Source of the DNA: Chryseobacterium sp. C-71
Lineage (GTDB): Bacteria > Bacteroidota > Bacteroidia > Flavobacteriales > Weeksellaceae
DNA: 64,000 nucleotides
Assembly: GCF_020911865.1 (NCBI RefSeq)
Contig: NZ_CP087131.1
Location: 620,001 to 684,000 of the forward strand
Direction of reading: 5' to 3'
This document shows, one piece after another, positions 28,299 through 37,845 of this stretch. A program made the translations under genes and the position numbers. The notes under the pieces are model-generated. The model ran no database searches. It worked only from the letters and a program-made list of their open reading frames with translations, and was not told the DNA's origin. Positions within the stretch are counted from its first letter, which is position 1. Each line of letters begins with the position of its first letter.

Positions 28299-28451
28299 TT
28301 ATCTATTTCTGTTTTTTGGATGAGCTTCTTTCAGTTTTTCTACTTTTTTATCGTGTCCTGGTGGCATCGGTCTTTGGCTTGGATGTGGAACACATGATGA
28401 AAAAAATCCCGCTAAGATTAGCATTGCGACTGTATTTTTAAGAAATTTCAT
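28299..28451 (-). CDS. Small lipoprotein, 50 residues
   Basis: Begins MKFLKNTVAMLILAGFFSSC with a lipobox at FFSSC, then a short Pro/His/Lys-rich mature part (VPHPSQRPMPPGHDKKVEKL and on to KNRNR). Small Pro-Gly-His lipoproteins of this kind occur in flavobacteria without known function. The frame is clean from start to stop and the start has the usual A-rich context, but the gene is short, so confidence is moderate. Confidence 0.6.
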   Translation of the reverse strand: MKFLKNTVAMLILAGFFSSCVPHPSQRPMPPGHDKKVEKLKEAHPKNRNR

Positions 28452-28539
28452 AATCAAATTATTTTAAATTAATAATCTGAATGATACAATCAAAATGCCA
28501 AAAGACTACTTATCCAAACCAAAAAAAAATTAGTGAGAT

Positions 28540-29034
28540 TTAAAGTACAATTTCACTTCTCCTTTCAAGCATGACCAAATCTTTCCATTCTCCGTGAAGC
28601 TTTCCTACTTTCTCACGGACACCAACCGTTCTAAAACCGTTTTTTAAATGAAATTTTATAGAAGCTTCATTCTCCGGGAAAATATTGGATTGTAAAGTCC
28701 AGAATCCGTGGTTTTCACTGTCGACAATGAGCTTTCTTAATAAAAGTGACCCTAAACCTTTCCCGACATAATTCTGATCAAAATAAATACTTACCTCAGC
28801 GACCCCTTTGAAACATTCTCTTTTACTTACAGGCTTCAAAGCGCACCAACCAATTACCTCACTGTTTTCGTTTTCCAAAACCCAGCGACAGTCGTTGATA
28901 AAGCTTGTATTCCAGACCTCAACATTGGGAAGTTCGGTATCGAAAGTTGCAATTCCGCTATCAATGCCCTGTTGAAAAATTTCCATCACACGGGTTTCGT
29001 CTTTAGGAAGCATTTCTCTTATTTCGTAGTTCAT
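28540..29034 (-). CDS. GNAT N-acetyltransferase
   Basis: A 164-residue acetyl-CoA-dependent transferase of the phosphinothricin acetyltransferase-like (pat) group: IREMLPKDETRVMEIFQQGIDSG at the N-terminus, VIGWCALKPVSKRECFKGVAEVSIYFD as the central strand, acetyl-CoA loop NYVGKGLGSLLLRKL, and FHLKNGFRTVGVREKVGKLHG at the C-terminus. The substrate is not known; close relatives act on phosphinothricin, methionine derivatives or other amino acids. Its start lies four bases after the stop of the DUF421 gene. Confidence 0.88.
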   Translation of the reverse strand: MNYEIREMLPKDETRVMEIFQQGIDSGIATFDTELPNVEVWNTSFINDCRWVLENENSEVIGWCALKPVSKRECFKGVAEVSIYFDQNYVGKGLGSLLLRKLIVDSENHGFWTLQSNIFPENEASIKFHLKNGFRTVGVREKVGKLHGEWKDLVMLERRSEIVL

Positions 29035-29037
29035 TTT

Positions 29038-29550
29038 TTAATGATATTTTCTTTTATTTTTTCTTTTAATTCTCGAATAATGGGTCTGTTTATCTTTTTG
29101 ATCTTCAGAGATCACACTGATATTTCCATCGACTTCCAAAATCGAAAGCTTCACATTTTCGATACTTTCAATTCCGTGTTCTCTGATGGATTCGTTCAAT
29201 TCATCAAAACTAATTTTTACCTTTCGCAAAGCCACATGATCTACAACTCCGTCTTTCACTAAAATCACAGGATCTGCTTCCATAAAACTTGCAAACGAAG
29301 GGCTTGAAAACATGAGTCTTTTTAAAATAAAATTTGCAGCAAACAAAACCAAGGCAGCTACAATTCCGCCTTCCAACGAAGTGTTTTCACCTACCATTGC
29401 GTTCTGAACAGCATTTGAAATTAAAAGCAGCAAAACAACATCTCCCGCATTCAGTTGTGAAAGCTGGTTTTTCCCAAACAGACGAATGGCGATCACCATA
29501 AAAAGGAAAACGCAGAGGGAGCGAATAACAACATCAAGAATGGGATTCAC
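29038..29550 (-). CDS. DUF421 (YetF-like) membrane protein
   Basis: A 170-residue protein with two or three N-terminal helices (about 5-22, 35-50, 58-77) and a small cytosolic alpha/beta domain, the DUF421/YetF plan. Family markers are VIAIRLFGKNQLSQLNAGDVVLLLLISNA and VILVKDGVVDHVALRKVKIS. Function unknown; some homologues associate with sporulation or stress. It is translationally close to the GNAT gene. Confidence 0.85.
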   Translation of the reverse strand: MNPILDVVIRSLCVFLFMVIAIRLFGKNQLSQLNAGDVVLLLLISNAVQNAMVGENTSLEGGIVAALVLFAANFILKRLMFSSPSFASFMEADPVILVKDGVVDHVALRKVKISFDELNESIREHGIESIENVKLSILEVDGNISVISEDQKDKQTHYSRIKRKNKRKYH

Positions 29551-29659
29551 GGTGTGGAAAATTTAAATTCAAATGTATGCAATTACAGGAAATAAAAAAA
29601 CTGCTTTTTCAAGCAGTTTAGGGAAATTGTATATAGTTTGTTTGATCAATTATTTCAAT

Positions 29660-30067
29660 TTATCTGTGGGTAATATCAACAGTCACAGGCATCACATAAG
29701 ATGAGGCAATCATGTTTTCATTAAGTTTTCTTGCATCAATTTTAAACTGAAGATGGCTTAAAACATTTTCAATTTCTTTACTTACATTTTTACAATCACC
29801 TTTTGAACGTACATTCACGATTTTTCCATTGTCAGCAATATCAAATTTGACTTCAGAATTTACGATTCCCTGCTTGTAATCAGAATTTGTAAAATCGAAA
29901 TTTGCAATCAACAGATTTCTGATTTCATTAAAAGCATCATTTTTATTCAATTGAACTTCCTGAATCATATTATTGTTTGAAGTTGTCTGAGCTTTTACAT
30001 TTCCTACAATTGCTGTTAATCCTAATGCGAAAATTGAAGCAACGAATATTTGAATTTTATTTTTCAT
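29660..30067 (-). CDS. Hypothetical secreted protein
   Basis: 135 residues with signal peptide MKNKIQIFVASIFALGLTA and cleavage likely after NVKAQ. The mature part, with SEVKFDIADNGKIVNVRSKG and CKNVSKEIENVLSHLQFKID, recalls the TonB C-terminal/energy-transducer-like fold used by many small Bacteroidetes periplasmic proteins, but I cannot be sure. The Met two codons upstream adds nothing. It is the last ordinary gene before the AT-rich ATPase/HNH unit. Confidence 0.65.
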   Translation of the reverse strand: MKNKIQIFVASIFALGLTAIVGNVKAQTTSNNNMIQEVQLNKNDAFNEIRNLLIANFDFTNSDYKQGIVNSEVKFDIADNGKIVNVRSKGDCKNVSKEIENVLSHLQFKIDARKLNENMIASSYVMPVTVDITHR

Positions 30068-30154
30068 AAACATTTGATTTTAAATTAGATATTAAATTTG
30101 TTTTGATTTCTAATTCAAAGATATAAAAAAATATTCATACTAATTTCACATTGA

Positions 30155-30236
30155 GTTAACATTGGGTTAACATTGTGGTTTAAACAACTGATAATCAATT
30201 AATTAAATTTTTAAAATAATTGAATTGTTAACATTG
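30155..30236. repeat. Three GTTAACATTG direct repeats
   Basis: GTTAACATTG occurs at 30155-30164, 30166-30175 and 30227-30236, just downstream of the HNH gene. The middle copy runs on into ACATTGTGGTTT (30170-30181), which recurs at 33740-33751 on the other side of the ATPase/HNH unit. Confidence 0.6.
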
Positions 30237-30239
30237 GAG

Positions 30240-31391
30240 TTAAATTATGCCTAATTGTTTGGCGATATCTTGCTTATATTTTTCGAAAGGTTCATTGTTT
30301 GACTCAAAACATTCTTTACCAAAAAGATCTTCTTTTATGGATTGTTCATCACATTTTAAAAGATTTGCAATTTCTCTTATTTGCGAATCAGGGTATTTCT
30401 TTCTTTTATCTATCATTTTGAATGAAATGCCTTTATGAAATTCATACCTTGGTCTTAGTTTAAAAATGTCTATGAACTGATCAACACTAGATAAATTATC
30501 TTTATTTTCAATCCTTATATCAACATCCTTGATTTCTTTTATTTCCTTAATTTTTTTTTCAAATTTAATATCATCTACATCAAATTTCATTTTAAATTTT
30601 ATTAACTCATTGAATTCAAATTTATCAGACGTTGGGCTTATTTTTTCTAATTCTTCATTTGGTATAAATTCTCTTTGATGTTTAAATTTAGAATTGCATG
30701 AATAACAAGATGGAACAAGATTAAAAATACTTAGTGACAAAAAAGGAAATTTATTTTTCGGCAAAATATGATCTAAAGTAAAATGATTTTTTTTTATTGT
30801 TATATTTTCCAAATCAAGTCTTTCCGTATTGGATATTGTTTTAGAATTAAATTTATTGAAAGTCCATTTATAAAATTCTGGAGAGATTTCTTTTGACCAA
30901 TTAATAATTTTATTTCCAAATCTCTTATTTATTATTTCTTCGGCTTCATTTTTTTTTATTTTTGGTATAAACATTAAAACTTCATAAGGAGCTTCTAAAT
31001 AAAATTGATTTAATGAAGAAAATTTTAAATTTTCCTCTATCGTGTTTATAAAATCAATATTACAGTAATGACAAGTTTTCATTTCTATATCATTATCCAT
31101 CATAAATTTAGAGATCTTAGGTTGCTTTAATTCATATTCATATATTATTTTACCCTTTTTTCCTTTCTTAAAATAAGAATTTAGCTTTTCTATTTCTTTA
31201 TTTTTAATATCATTCAGACTAATAATTTGTAATAACTCACTGAAATCAGCAGTTAAAAGCTTTTTTAAATTCCAACCAAAAGCTACTTTCTTTAAAATTT
31301 CATCAATTTCACCTTCTTCAAACTTTTCTTTTATTAAATTATAGTAAGCTAATTTAAAGACATCCTTTTGTGGGTAATTAATTTTTCTCAT
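30240..31391 (-). CDS. HNH endonuclease of a two-gene ATPase/nuclease unit (PtuB-like)
   Basis: A 383-residue nuclease. A zinc pair C107/C110 (TCHYCNID) is separated by a 90-residue insertion from the HNH core [14 protein letters not shown] (His203, Asp207, His208), then Asn224 and the second zinc pair C229/C232 in [15 protein letters not shown]. The N-terminal 100 residues are helical; the last 145 are unassigned. It overlaps the upstream ATPase gene by 14 bases, so the two are made together. The gene pair has the layout of Septu (PtuA ATPase, PtuB HNH), in which the ATPase controls a DNA-cutting nuclease in phage defence. The protein is longer than typical PtuB. Composition is much more AT-rich than its neighbours, which points to transfer. 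Confidence 0.8.
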   Translation of the reverse strand: MRKINYPQKDVFKLAYYNLIKEKFEEGEIDEILKKVAFGWNLKKLLTADFSELLQIISLNDIKNKEIEKLNSYFKKGKKGKIIYEYELKQPKISKFMMDNDIEMKTCHYCNIDFINTIEENLKFSSLNQFYLEAPYEVLMFIPKIKKNEAEEIINKRFGNKIINWSKEISPEFYKWTFNKFNSKTISNTERLDLENITIKKNHFTLDHILPKNKFPFLSLSIFNLVPSCYSCNSKFKHQREFIPNEELEKISPTSDKFEFNELIKFKMKFDVDDIKFEKKIKEIKEIKDVDIRIENKDNLSSVDQFIDIFKLRPRYEFHKGISFKMIDKRKKYPDSQIREIANLLKCDEQSIKEDLFGKECFESNNEPFEKYKQDIAKQLGII

Positions 31392-33696
31392 TTTTCAGTT
31401 GGTCATTAATGATTTTTAATTTTTCTTCTAAATCCGCTCTCTCATGTTCCAATTCTTGTTTAGTTTTGTTTCTTGGAATATTAAAATGTTTAAATAATTC
31501 TTCTAAATGATTCTTCAATATGTTCCTAACATAATCTTCTCCAATCAAGTTTATTAATTTTTCATACTTTTTTATTTCTTTTTCAAAATCAATAGGTTTT
31601 TCAGTTTCATTCAGTTTTATTGTATTTTTGTAAAGCTTTAAAAACTCATTAATTTTACTTGTAACAAAAGCTCCTTTTGTGTCTGTAATAAAAAAGCCAT
31701 CAGTAAGCATTTGATGAACGTTTTCTCCAAATGTGTTATCTCCTTTATAAGAACTTGGTTTTGATTTTCCATTTTCCACCTCCAAAAACAAGACATTCTG
31801 CTTAGGAATATCTGATAAAATAAAAGGCGAATGTGTGATGAAAAGGAGGTTCAGATTTTGATTTAACTGCTTGACAGAATTTAATGCTTTAAGTAAATCA
31901 TTAATAAATTTTCTTTGAAAATCGGGGTGGGCATACAATTCTATTTCATCAAAAATAATGTTCACATTATTATAATAAATAAGTTTCTTATCATTTTCTC
32001 TTTCTCCCCTTTCATGATCTGCTTTAACAGATTTCAAATTTCTTAAATGATAAATAACAGAATGAATGCTAAATATTTTTTGCTTTTCACCAGAGCTAAA
32101 ATTGTCAAAATTATTCTTAGAATGAGGATTATTTTCAAAATAATAATTTACTTTGAAAATTGATGGTAAAGATTCTTTTATAGAAAATTTATGTTCAATT
32201 TCAATTGTCTTAGCCTCATCTAAATATTTATATGGTTCCATTAATTTCTGAAAGGGTTCATCAATTTTTTTATAAAGGACTTCAATATTCATTAATTCAG
32301 TATTTTTTTCATAAAGATCAGCTTCATCCAAATACAAATACTTCAAAAAAAACAAAGCTTGTCTAACTTTATCTGTATTATGGCTTGGATCTTGTTCAAT
32401 AGCTTTAAAATAAGAAGTTAATTTTTCTTTGTTATTAATTGATAATCTTCTTTTTATTATTATAGAATCATAATATGGAACTTCAACATCGTTACTTTTA
32501 AAACAATCATTAAAATCATTATAAACTGAATAATGGCGCATCCTGATCAGTTTAGAAATAATATAATCACGTATGAATGGATAGAAAAAATGATTTGTAT
32601 TTATCGTAATTACTTCATCTTCATAAAATATTGAAAAAATAGAGTTCAAAATTTCAAGTTTATCCTCTTCCGAAATATCTAGCCATTTATTTTTCTTATT
32701 TTCTTTATCCCAATCATGCCATTCTTCTGGTTTATCATCATTAATACCTGAAAATTTAAATTCATTTAGCTCAATGCTTAGATACTTTACTTCTTTTCCT
32801 TCCGAAATAGTACGCAATGAAGGTTCTTGAAGAATATTGACTAAAAATCTTGATTTTGAGAGTTCTTTTTCAGAATTGATGTCGATATTTCCCTCTTCTC
32901 TCATAGGATTAATTACTACAGGTAATTGATAACCATCATTTTTATGAAAAACACCTTTTAACCATTCTCCAGTTTCCAATGTATTGTAACCATAATGAGA
33001 ATAATTGATAACCATTGTGTAGAAAAAGTCTTGGAAAAAATGTAATTCTTCACGACTAATTTTTAAATGTTCTATTTCTTGTCCAGATTTTAAAATTTCC
33101 TTCGAAATATCAAAATTTTCTTTTTTGAAAATATCATTATTTTTTTGAAAATCTGTTATTATAATTTCATTGTCTTTTAATGTAATTTTTCTAATTTTCT
33201 CTCTAGCATTGCTTCCAAAACATTTTAACTCCTCACTTTGAATTATACAAGGTTTAGCCTTATGTGTAATAAATAATTCAACATGAATGTCTTTTAAATC
33301 CTGTATTTTACTATTATCAAAATTGGCAATCAATTCATTCCGTCTTTCTTCATTAGAATCATAATACAGGTTTTCAGTTTTAATAAAATCATTCTTTATT
33401 TCTAAAGACAATTTTACTACAAAAGCAACCATTAACTCCACCAAAGCACTCTTCCCACTTCCATTTTTTCCAACAATAGCTGAGATATTAATTTTTGTTT
33501 TGAAATCTCCGTCTCCTTGATAATAAAGTTCCTCGGGTACGGTTTCATTATACTCAATAGAGTTTACATTTTCATCCTTATCTTGGATAAACTTATAATC
33601 ATTACAAAATTGGTAGATCTGATTCGGAGTTAAGTTTTTAAGAAATTTTGGATTACAACCATCTAAAGGCCTAATCGCTAAAAGTTTAAAGCTCAT
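31378..33696 (-). CDS. AAA/ABC-type ATPase of a defence-like unit (PtuA-like)
   Basis: A 772-residue SMC/ABC-style ATPase. Walker [12 protein letters not shown] is at about residues 73-83, followed by a long insertion (100-520) that would form the arm, the signature FSSGEKQK at 533-540, Walker [14 protein letters not shown] with Asp583/Glu584, and the H-loop [13 protein letters not shown] around 618-628. The segment after it, [17 protein letters not shown], is common in defence-associated ATPases. The C-terminal 30 residues form a coiled coil. No Toprim nuclease domain is visible, so cleavage is left to the overlapping HNH protein. Closest role by analogy: PtuA of Septu; the length exceeds typical PtuA. 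Promoter TACTTTTG at 33713. Confidence 0.8.
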   Translation of the reverse strand: MSFKLLAIRPLDGCNPKFLKNLTPNQIYQFCNDYKFIQDKDENVNSIEYNETVPEELYYQGDGDFKTKINISAIVGKNGSGKSALVELMVAFVVKLSLEIKNDFIKTENLYYDSNEERRNELIANFDNSKIQDLKDIHVELFITHKAKPCIIQSEELKCFGSNAREKIRKITLKDNEIIITDFQKNNDIFKKENFDISKEILKSGQEIEHLKISREELHFFQDFFYTMVINYSHYGYNTLETGEWLKGVFHKNDGYQLPVVINPMREEGNIDINSEKELSKSRFLVNILQEPSLRTISEGKEVKYLSIELNEFKFSGINDDKPEEWHDWDKENKKNKWLDISEEDKLEILNSIFSIFYEDEVITINTNHFFYPFIRDYIISKLIRMRHYSVYNDFNDCFKSNDVEVPYYDSIIIKRRLSINNKEKLTSYFKAIEQDPSHNTDKVRQALFFLKYLYLDEADLYEKNTELMNIEVLYKKIDEPFQKLMEPYKYLDEAKTIEIEHKFSIKESLPSIFKVNYYFENNPHSKNNFDNFSSGEKQKIFSIHSVIYHLRNLKSVKADHERGERENDKKLIYYNNVNIIFDEIELYAHPDFQRKFINDLLKALNSVKQLNQNLNLLFITHSPFILSDIPKQNVLFLEVENGKSKPSSYKGDNTFGENVHQMLTDGFFITDTKGAFVTSKINEFLKLYKNTIKLNETEKPIDFEKEIKKYEKLINLIGEDYVRNILKNHLEELFKHFNIPRNKTKQELEHERADLEEKLKIINDQLKNEKN

Positions 33697-33712
33697 GTTT
33701 ATTAGTTTTTCC

Positions 33713-33720
33713 CAAAAGTA
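33713..33720 (-). promoter_or_regulatory. -7 promoter element of the ATPase/HNH unit
   Basis: TACTTTTG on the minus strand, 16 bases upstream of the ATPase start and directly after the uvrA terminator. This indicates that the unit is transcribed on its own, not as read-through from uvrA. Confidence 0.5.
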
Positions 33721-33726
33721 AATAAA

Positions 33727-33752
33727 AAAACCACAATTTACATTGTGGTTTT
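33727..33752 (-). terminator. uvrA terminator
   Basis: Arms 33727-33737 and 33742-33752 (AAAACCACAAT) with a four-base loop and a minus-strand T run. The right arm contains the ACATTGTGGTTT sequence that recurs at 30170. Confidence 0.85.
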
Positions 33753-33774
33753 CCTTATTATGTGACTAATATTT

Positions 33775-36603
33775 TTACATCTCCTTCTTCAAATACTTCC
33801 CAGTCAAACTCTTCTTCGACTTAATAATTTCCTCCGGAGTTCCTTTGGCAATAATTTCACCACCGTATTTTCCGCCTTCTGGACCAACGTCAATAATATG
33901 ATCTGCCAATTTAATCACATCCATATTATGTTCGATGATGATGAATGAGTTTCCTAATTCTACCAACTTATTAATGGCATCCATCAGAATTTTTACGTCT
34001 TCAAAATGAAGTCCGGTTGTGGGTTCATCAAGAATATATAAAGTATTTCCTGTTTGTCTTTTTGCTAATTCTGTTGCCAGTTTGATACGCTGCGCTTCAC
34101 CTCCGGAAAGTGTGGTTGATTGCTGTCCCATCGTGATATAACCCAAACCTACGTCCTGTAAAGTTTTCACTCTTGCAAAAATCTTAGGAATCGGCTGGAA
34201 GAAATCTACCGCTTCATCAATCGTCATATCCAAAACATCGGAAATCGATTTTCCTTTGTAGCGAACTTCCAACGTTTCTCTGTTGAAACGTTTTCCGTTG
34301 CAGGTTTCGCAATGCACGTAAACATCAGGTAAAAAGTTCATTTCAATGACTTTCAAACCGCCTCCTTGACAAGTTTCGCATCTTCCGCCTTTTACGTTGA
34401 AAGAAAATCTTCCAGGTTTGTAACCACGGATTTTACTTTCAGGCAATTCAGAAAATAAATTTCTGATGTCGGTGAACATTCCTGTGTAGGTTGCAGGATT
34501 TGAACGGGGTGTTCTCCCAATCGGAGTCTGATCAACATCCACAATTTTATCAATATTGTCGAGACCTTCTATTTTTTTGTAAGGCAAAGGTTCCTGAACG
34601 GCTCTGTAAAAATGTTTGTTCAAGATCGGATACAAAGTTCCGTTAATCAGGGATGATTTTCCGCTTCCTGAAATTCCTGTCACAACCACCAATTTTCCTA
34701 ACGGAATATCAAGGGTTACATTTTTAAGATTGTTTCCTGTAGCACCTTTTAAGACGATACTTTTACCATTTCCTTCTCTTCTGACTTCCGGAATGGCAAT
34801 TTTTCTTTTTCCGTTGATGTAATCTGCTGTGATGGTGTCTGCTTTCAGTAGATCTGCAGGTTTTCCCTGCCAAAGAATTTCTCCACCGAATTTTCCTGCT
34901 CTCGGACCAATATCCAAAACCTCATCGGCTTCCATAATCATGTCTTTGTCGTGCTCTACCACCAAAACAGAGTTTCCGATGTCACGAAGATTTTTAAGTG
35001 ATTTGATTAGCCTTTCGTTATCTCTCTGGTGCAAACCAATACTTGGTTCATCCAAAATATACAGAACATTCACCAACTGAGAACCGATCTGCGTTGCCAA
35101 GCGGATTCTCTGAGATTCTCCTCCCGAAAGCGTTTTTGAACTTCTGCTCAGACTTAAATATTCCAAACCGACATCCAGTAAAAACTGAAGTCTGGTTTCG
35201 ATTTCCTTTAAAATCTCGTGAGCGATAATTGCATTTTTCGGCGAAAATTTATCTTTTACATCTCTCAACCAATCTTTCAAATCGGTTAAACTCAAACCAT
35301 TGATCTCAGCAATATTTTTTCCGTCGATTTTAAAACTTAAACTTCCCGGCTGAAGACGAGTTCCTTTACAATCCGGACAAGTTTCTTCGGTTGTAAAATG
35401 CCTTTCCAGCAAAACACCTTCATAAGACTCTTTTTCGTCAATGATTTCTTCCATAAAAGGAATCAAACCATCAAAGCTAATTTTTATCTTTTTGGTAATT
35501 CCTGCATATTTCAGGTCTTTATTAAATTCTTTGTGACAGCCGTTGTATATATAATCCAACGCTTCTGCAGGAATATCTTTAAATGGAGTCGTCAATCCTA
35601 ACCCGAAAATTTCAAGAATATTTTTGATCTGTGCTAAAATCCATTTATTCGATTTAATATCTTCCAGAGGCAATAAACCTCCCTGATTGATCGATAATTT
35701 AGGATTTTCGACAAAATAATCGGTGTTGATTTTCTTGATAGTTCCTAAACCTTTACAGCTTGGGCAGCTTCCTTTCGGAGAGTTGAACGAAAAGGTATTC
35801 GGTTCCGGTAAAGCCAATGAATGACCTGTTTCGGCATCCATTAAATTTTTTGAGAAATATTCAATCTCTGTACTTCCCAACTTTTGAATTCCGATTACGC
35901 CTTCACCCATTTCCATTGCAGTTCTTAGTGATTTCTCCATTCGGGTTTCAGAGGCAGATTCACCGATGATCCAACGGTCGATGACGATGTCGATATCGTG
36001 AGTTTTGTAACGGTCGAGTTTTAAATCATATTCAATATCCTGTAATTCACCATCAATTCTGGCTTGTCCGTACCCCTTTTTAGCCATCTGAACAAAAAGT
36101 TCATGATAATGACCTTTTCTCGAACGAACAACAGGTGCCATCAACATCAACTTTTCACCTTTATAATTTTCTTTAATCGTATCAAGAATCTGATCTTCGG
36201 TATAGCTTACCAATTTCTTTCCTGAAGACAATGAATAAGCATCTGAAACCCTCGCAAACAAAAGTCTAAGATAATCGTAAAGTTCTGTCACCGTTCCAAC
36301 CGTTGAACGTGGGTTTTTGTTGGTTGTTTTTTGCTCAATGGCAATTACGGGAGATAATCCTTCGATTTTATCAACATCGGGACGTTCCAAACCTCCTAAA
36401 AACTGACGTGCATAAGCAGAAAATGTTTCGATATAACGACGCTGACCTTCGGCAAAAATGGTATCAAAAGCCAATGACGATTTTCCGCTTCCGGAAAGTC
36501 CGGTGATGACCACCAGTTCGTTGCGCGGAATTTTGACATCAATGTTTTTAAGATTGTGTTCTCTGGCTCCGTAAACTTCTATATATTCTTTTGATTCACT
36601 CAT
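33775..36603 (-). CDS. uvrA: Excinuclease ABC subunit A
   Basis: Damage-recognition ATPase of nucleotide excision repair; acts with UvrB on DNA. The 942-residue protein has two ABC modules: Walker [14 protein letters not shown] near residue 34 and [12 protein letters not shown] in the second half, signatures [12 protein letters not shown] and [12 protein letters not shown]. Zinc-binding Cys pairs are seen in [16 protein letters not shown] and [16 protein letters not shown]. The length and start ([19 protein letters not shown]) are standard. A TAATTTTG motif at 36639 is a likely promoter. Confidence 0.97.
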   Translation of the reverse strand: MSESKEYIEVYGAREHNLKNIDVKIPRNELVVITGLSGSGKSSLAFDTIFAEGQRRYIETFSAYARQFLGGLERPDVDKIEGLSPVIAIEQKTTNKNPRSTVGTVTELYDYLRLLFARVSDAYSLSSGKKLVSYTEDQILDTIKENYKGEKLMLMAPVVRSRKGHYHELFVQMAKKGYGQARIDGELQDIEYDLKLDRYKTHDIDIVIDRWIIGESASETRMEKSLRTAMEMGEGVIGIQKLGSTEIEYFSKNLMDAETGHSLALPEPNTFSFNSPKGSCPSCKGLGTIKKINTDYFVENPKLSINQGGLLPLEDIKSNKWILAQIKNILEIFGLGLTTPFKDIPAEALDYIYNGCHKEFNKDLKYAGITKKIKISFDGLIPFMEEIIDEKESYEGVLLERHFTTEETCPDCKGTRLQPGSLSFKIDGKNIAEINGLSLTDLKDWLRDVKDKFSPKNAIIAHEILKEIETRLQFLLDVGLEYLSLSRSSKTLSGGESQRIRLATQIGSQLVNVLYILDEPSIGLHQRDNERLIKSLKNLRDIGNSVLVVEHDKDMIMEADEVLDIGPRAGKFGGEILWQGKPADLLKADTITADYINGKRKIAIPEVRREGNGKSIVLKGATGNNLKNVTLDIPLGKLVVVTGISGSGKSSLINGTLYPILNKHFYRAVQEPLPYKKIEGLDNIDKIVDVDQTPIGRTPRSNPATYTGMFTDIRNLFSELPESKIRGYKPGRFSFNVKGGRCETCQGGGLKVIEMNFLPDVYVHCETCNGKRFNRETLEVRYKGKSISDVLDMTIDEAVDFFQPIPKIFARVKTLQDVGLGYITMGQQSTTLSGGEAQRIKLATELAKRQTGNTLYILDEPTTGLHFEDVKILMDAINKLVELGNSFIIIEHNMDVIKLADHIIDVGPEGGKYGGEIIAKGTPEEIIKSKKSLTGKYLKKEM

Positions 36604-36638
36604 AATTTGGGGTGATCTTACATGAAAATCACGATTTG

Positions 36639-36646
36639 CAAAATTA
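36639..36646 (-). promoter_or_regulatory. -7 promoter element of uvrA
   Basis: TAATTTTG on the minus strand, 35 bases before the uvrA start. It fits TAnnTTTG; no clear -33 box. Confidence 0.4.
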
Positions 36647-36789
36647 CGGAATTTTATGGAATTTATTGAGTTAAAAATCGTCTGGATTTAAACAGAACCT
36701 CATCATTTTTTTTAAATTTTAAATCTAAAATACAGTGCACCATTATCGTTTAACTTAATCAATTTATTTAAATTTAATTAAAAACGTTT

Positions 36790-37236
36790 TTAAGAAATTT
36801 CACTATTGATCTTCTCTTTTAATAAGGTTAAAACTTTTGTGATATTAGTAATCTGTTGGTCATTATACCATTTTAATGATAAACTGATATTCTTCTTTGC
36901 TGAAGTTCCATTATCAAAAGTTATAACTAAAATATACGTGAACATACATCTTTTTATTTCAAAATCTTTAAAATAAATAACAGGCATTTCTACAAATGGA
37001 CGTATGTAACCACTCTTGAAAACAGAATATTTTTTAAAAGAAATACATTCTCCCGAATATTCAAATTCGCAATAATTAAAAAATATAACAAAACATAAGA
37101 TTGCATTTGCAATACATATCATGAAAATCTGAAAACATCCCTTTAAAACAACAATTGCGATGATGATTAATATGATGTAAAGAAATAGAAGATAAAATCT
37201 AATATTTCTAACGTTATTTTTGTTATTAATTTTCAT
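36790..37236 (-). CDS. Hypothetical membrane protein
   Basis: 148 residues starting MKINNKNNVRNIRFYLLF; an upstream frame to 37269 would overlap a hairpin and is not needed. Two close hydrophobic helices (about 14-32 and 36-53) are followed by a soluble beta-rich part with FEYSGECISFKKYSVFKSG and YILVITFDNGTSAKKNISLSLKW. The pattern resembles small PH-like membrane proteins of Bacteroidetes, but I cannot assign it. It is AT-rich and alone, followed downstream by uvrA. Confidence 0.55.
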   Translation of the reverse strand: MKINNKNNVRNIRFYLLFLYIILIIIAIVVLKGCFQIFMICIANAILCFVIFFNYCEFEYSGECISFKKYSVFKSGYIRPFVEMPVIYFKDFEIKRCMFTYILVITFDNGTSAKKNISLSLKWYNDQQITNITKVLTLLKEKINSEIS

Positions 37237-37845
37237 AACAAGATATAAATTTTGATTAAAAAAAATCACTCGTTATTTATATAAACCAGTGATTTTTGGT
37301 ATTGAAAAATTGTATTTGAGTACTTAGGTTTGTAAAATTACAAATATCGAAGGACAACAAATTTTTCTACTCCAATCGTTTTCAGGAAAATAAAGACTTG
37401 CATTTTCGTTATAATTCTATTTTAAAATTCATAAAATTTTTTTTTTATAAAAACCTCATAATTAGTGAATTAAAAGACAAAAATTATTATTTAAACTATT
37501 CATTTTCGGGAATACGTCAAACTCTTTCTTTTATAATTATTTACAAAACCATATTTTTATTGAGGTAAAATGATATGGATTATAACTCTTATTATAATAA
37601 TCTGATACTAAATTCAATCATAATTCTAAACTAGTTTAGAATTATGATTAATGTATAGAGTATACAATTTCATATATCAAATGTTTAACGATTTCTAACG
37701 ATAGGATTTTTTATTAATCATTAATCAGATAGTTTCCACTGCAATCTCTCCTATCTTAACAAATATTAAATTACAATCACAATTTTCACATTCAAATAAC
37801 ACTAAATTTGGAATTAAGATGCAAAAGCATTAAAACTAATAATAT
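37237..37845. other. 609-bp gene-free AT-rich stretch
   Basis: Holds a hairpin with arms 37261-37270 and 37288-37297 (AAAAATCACT), then about 300 bases of AT-rich DNA without features I can name, the 34-bp perfect palindrome at 37616, and 200 more bases leading to the AraC-TPR gene. No convincing open frame or RNA was found. Confidence 0.6.
37616..37649. promoter_or_regulatory. Perfect 34-bp palindrome
   Basis: Centre CTAG at 37631-37634; each half is TTTAGAATTATGAT plus three more bases outward from the centre. There is no loop, so it is a DNA palindrome rather than a terminator. It lies 197 bases upstream of the AraC-TPR gene and could be a strong dimeric operator or a cruciform. Confidence 0.6.

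Noticed and set aside
30155..30236. A small CRISPR-like array, given three GTTAACATTG repeats
   Set aside because: Repeats are only 10 bases, spacing is 1 and 51 bases, and no cas gene is present.
30240..33696. A retron: the ATPase/HNH pair can accompany a reverse transcriptase
   Set aside because: No reverse transcriptase or msr/msd-like structure is seen on either strand near the pair.
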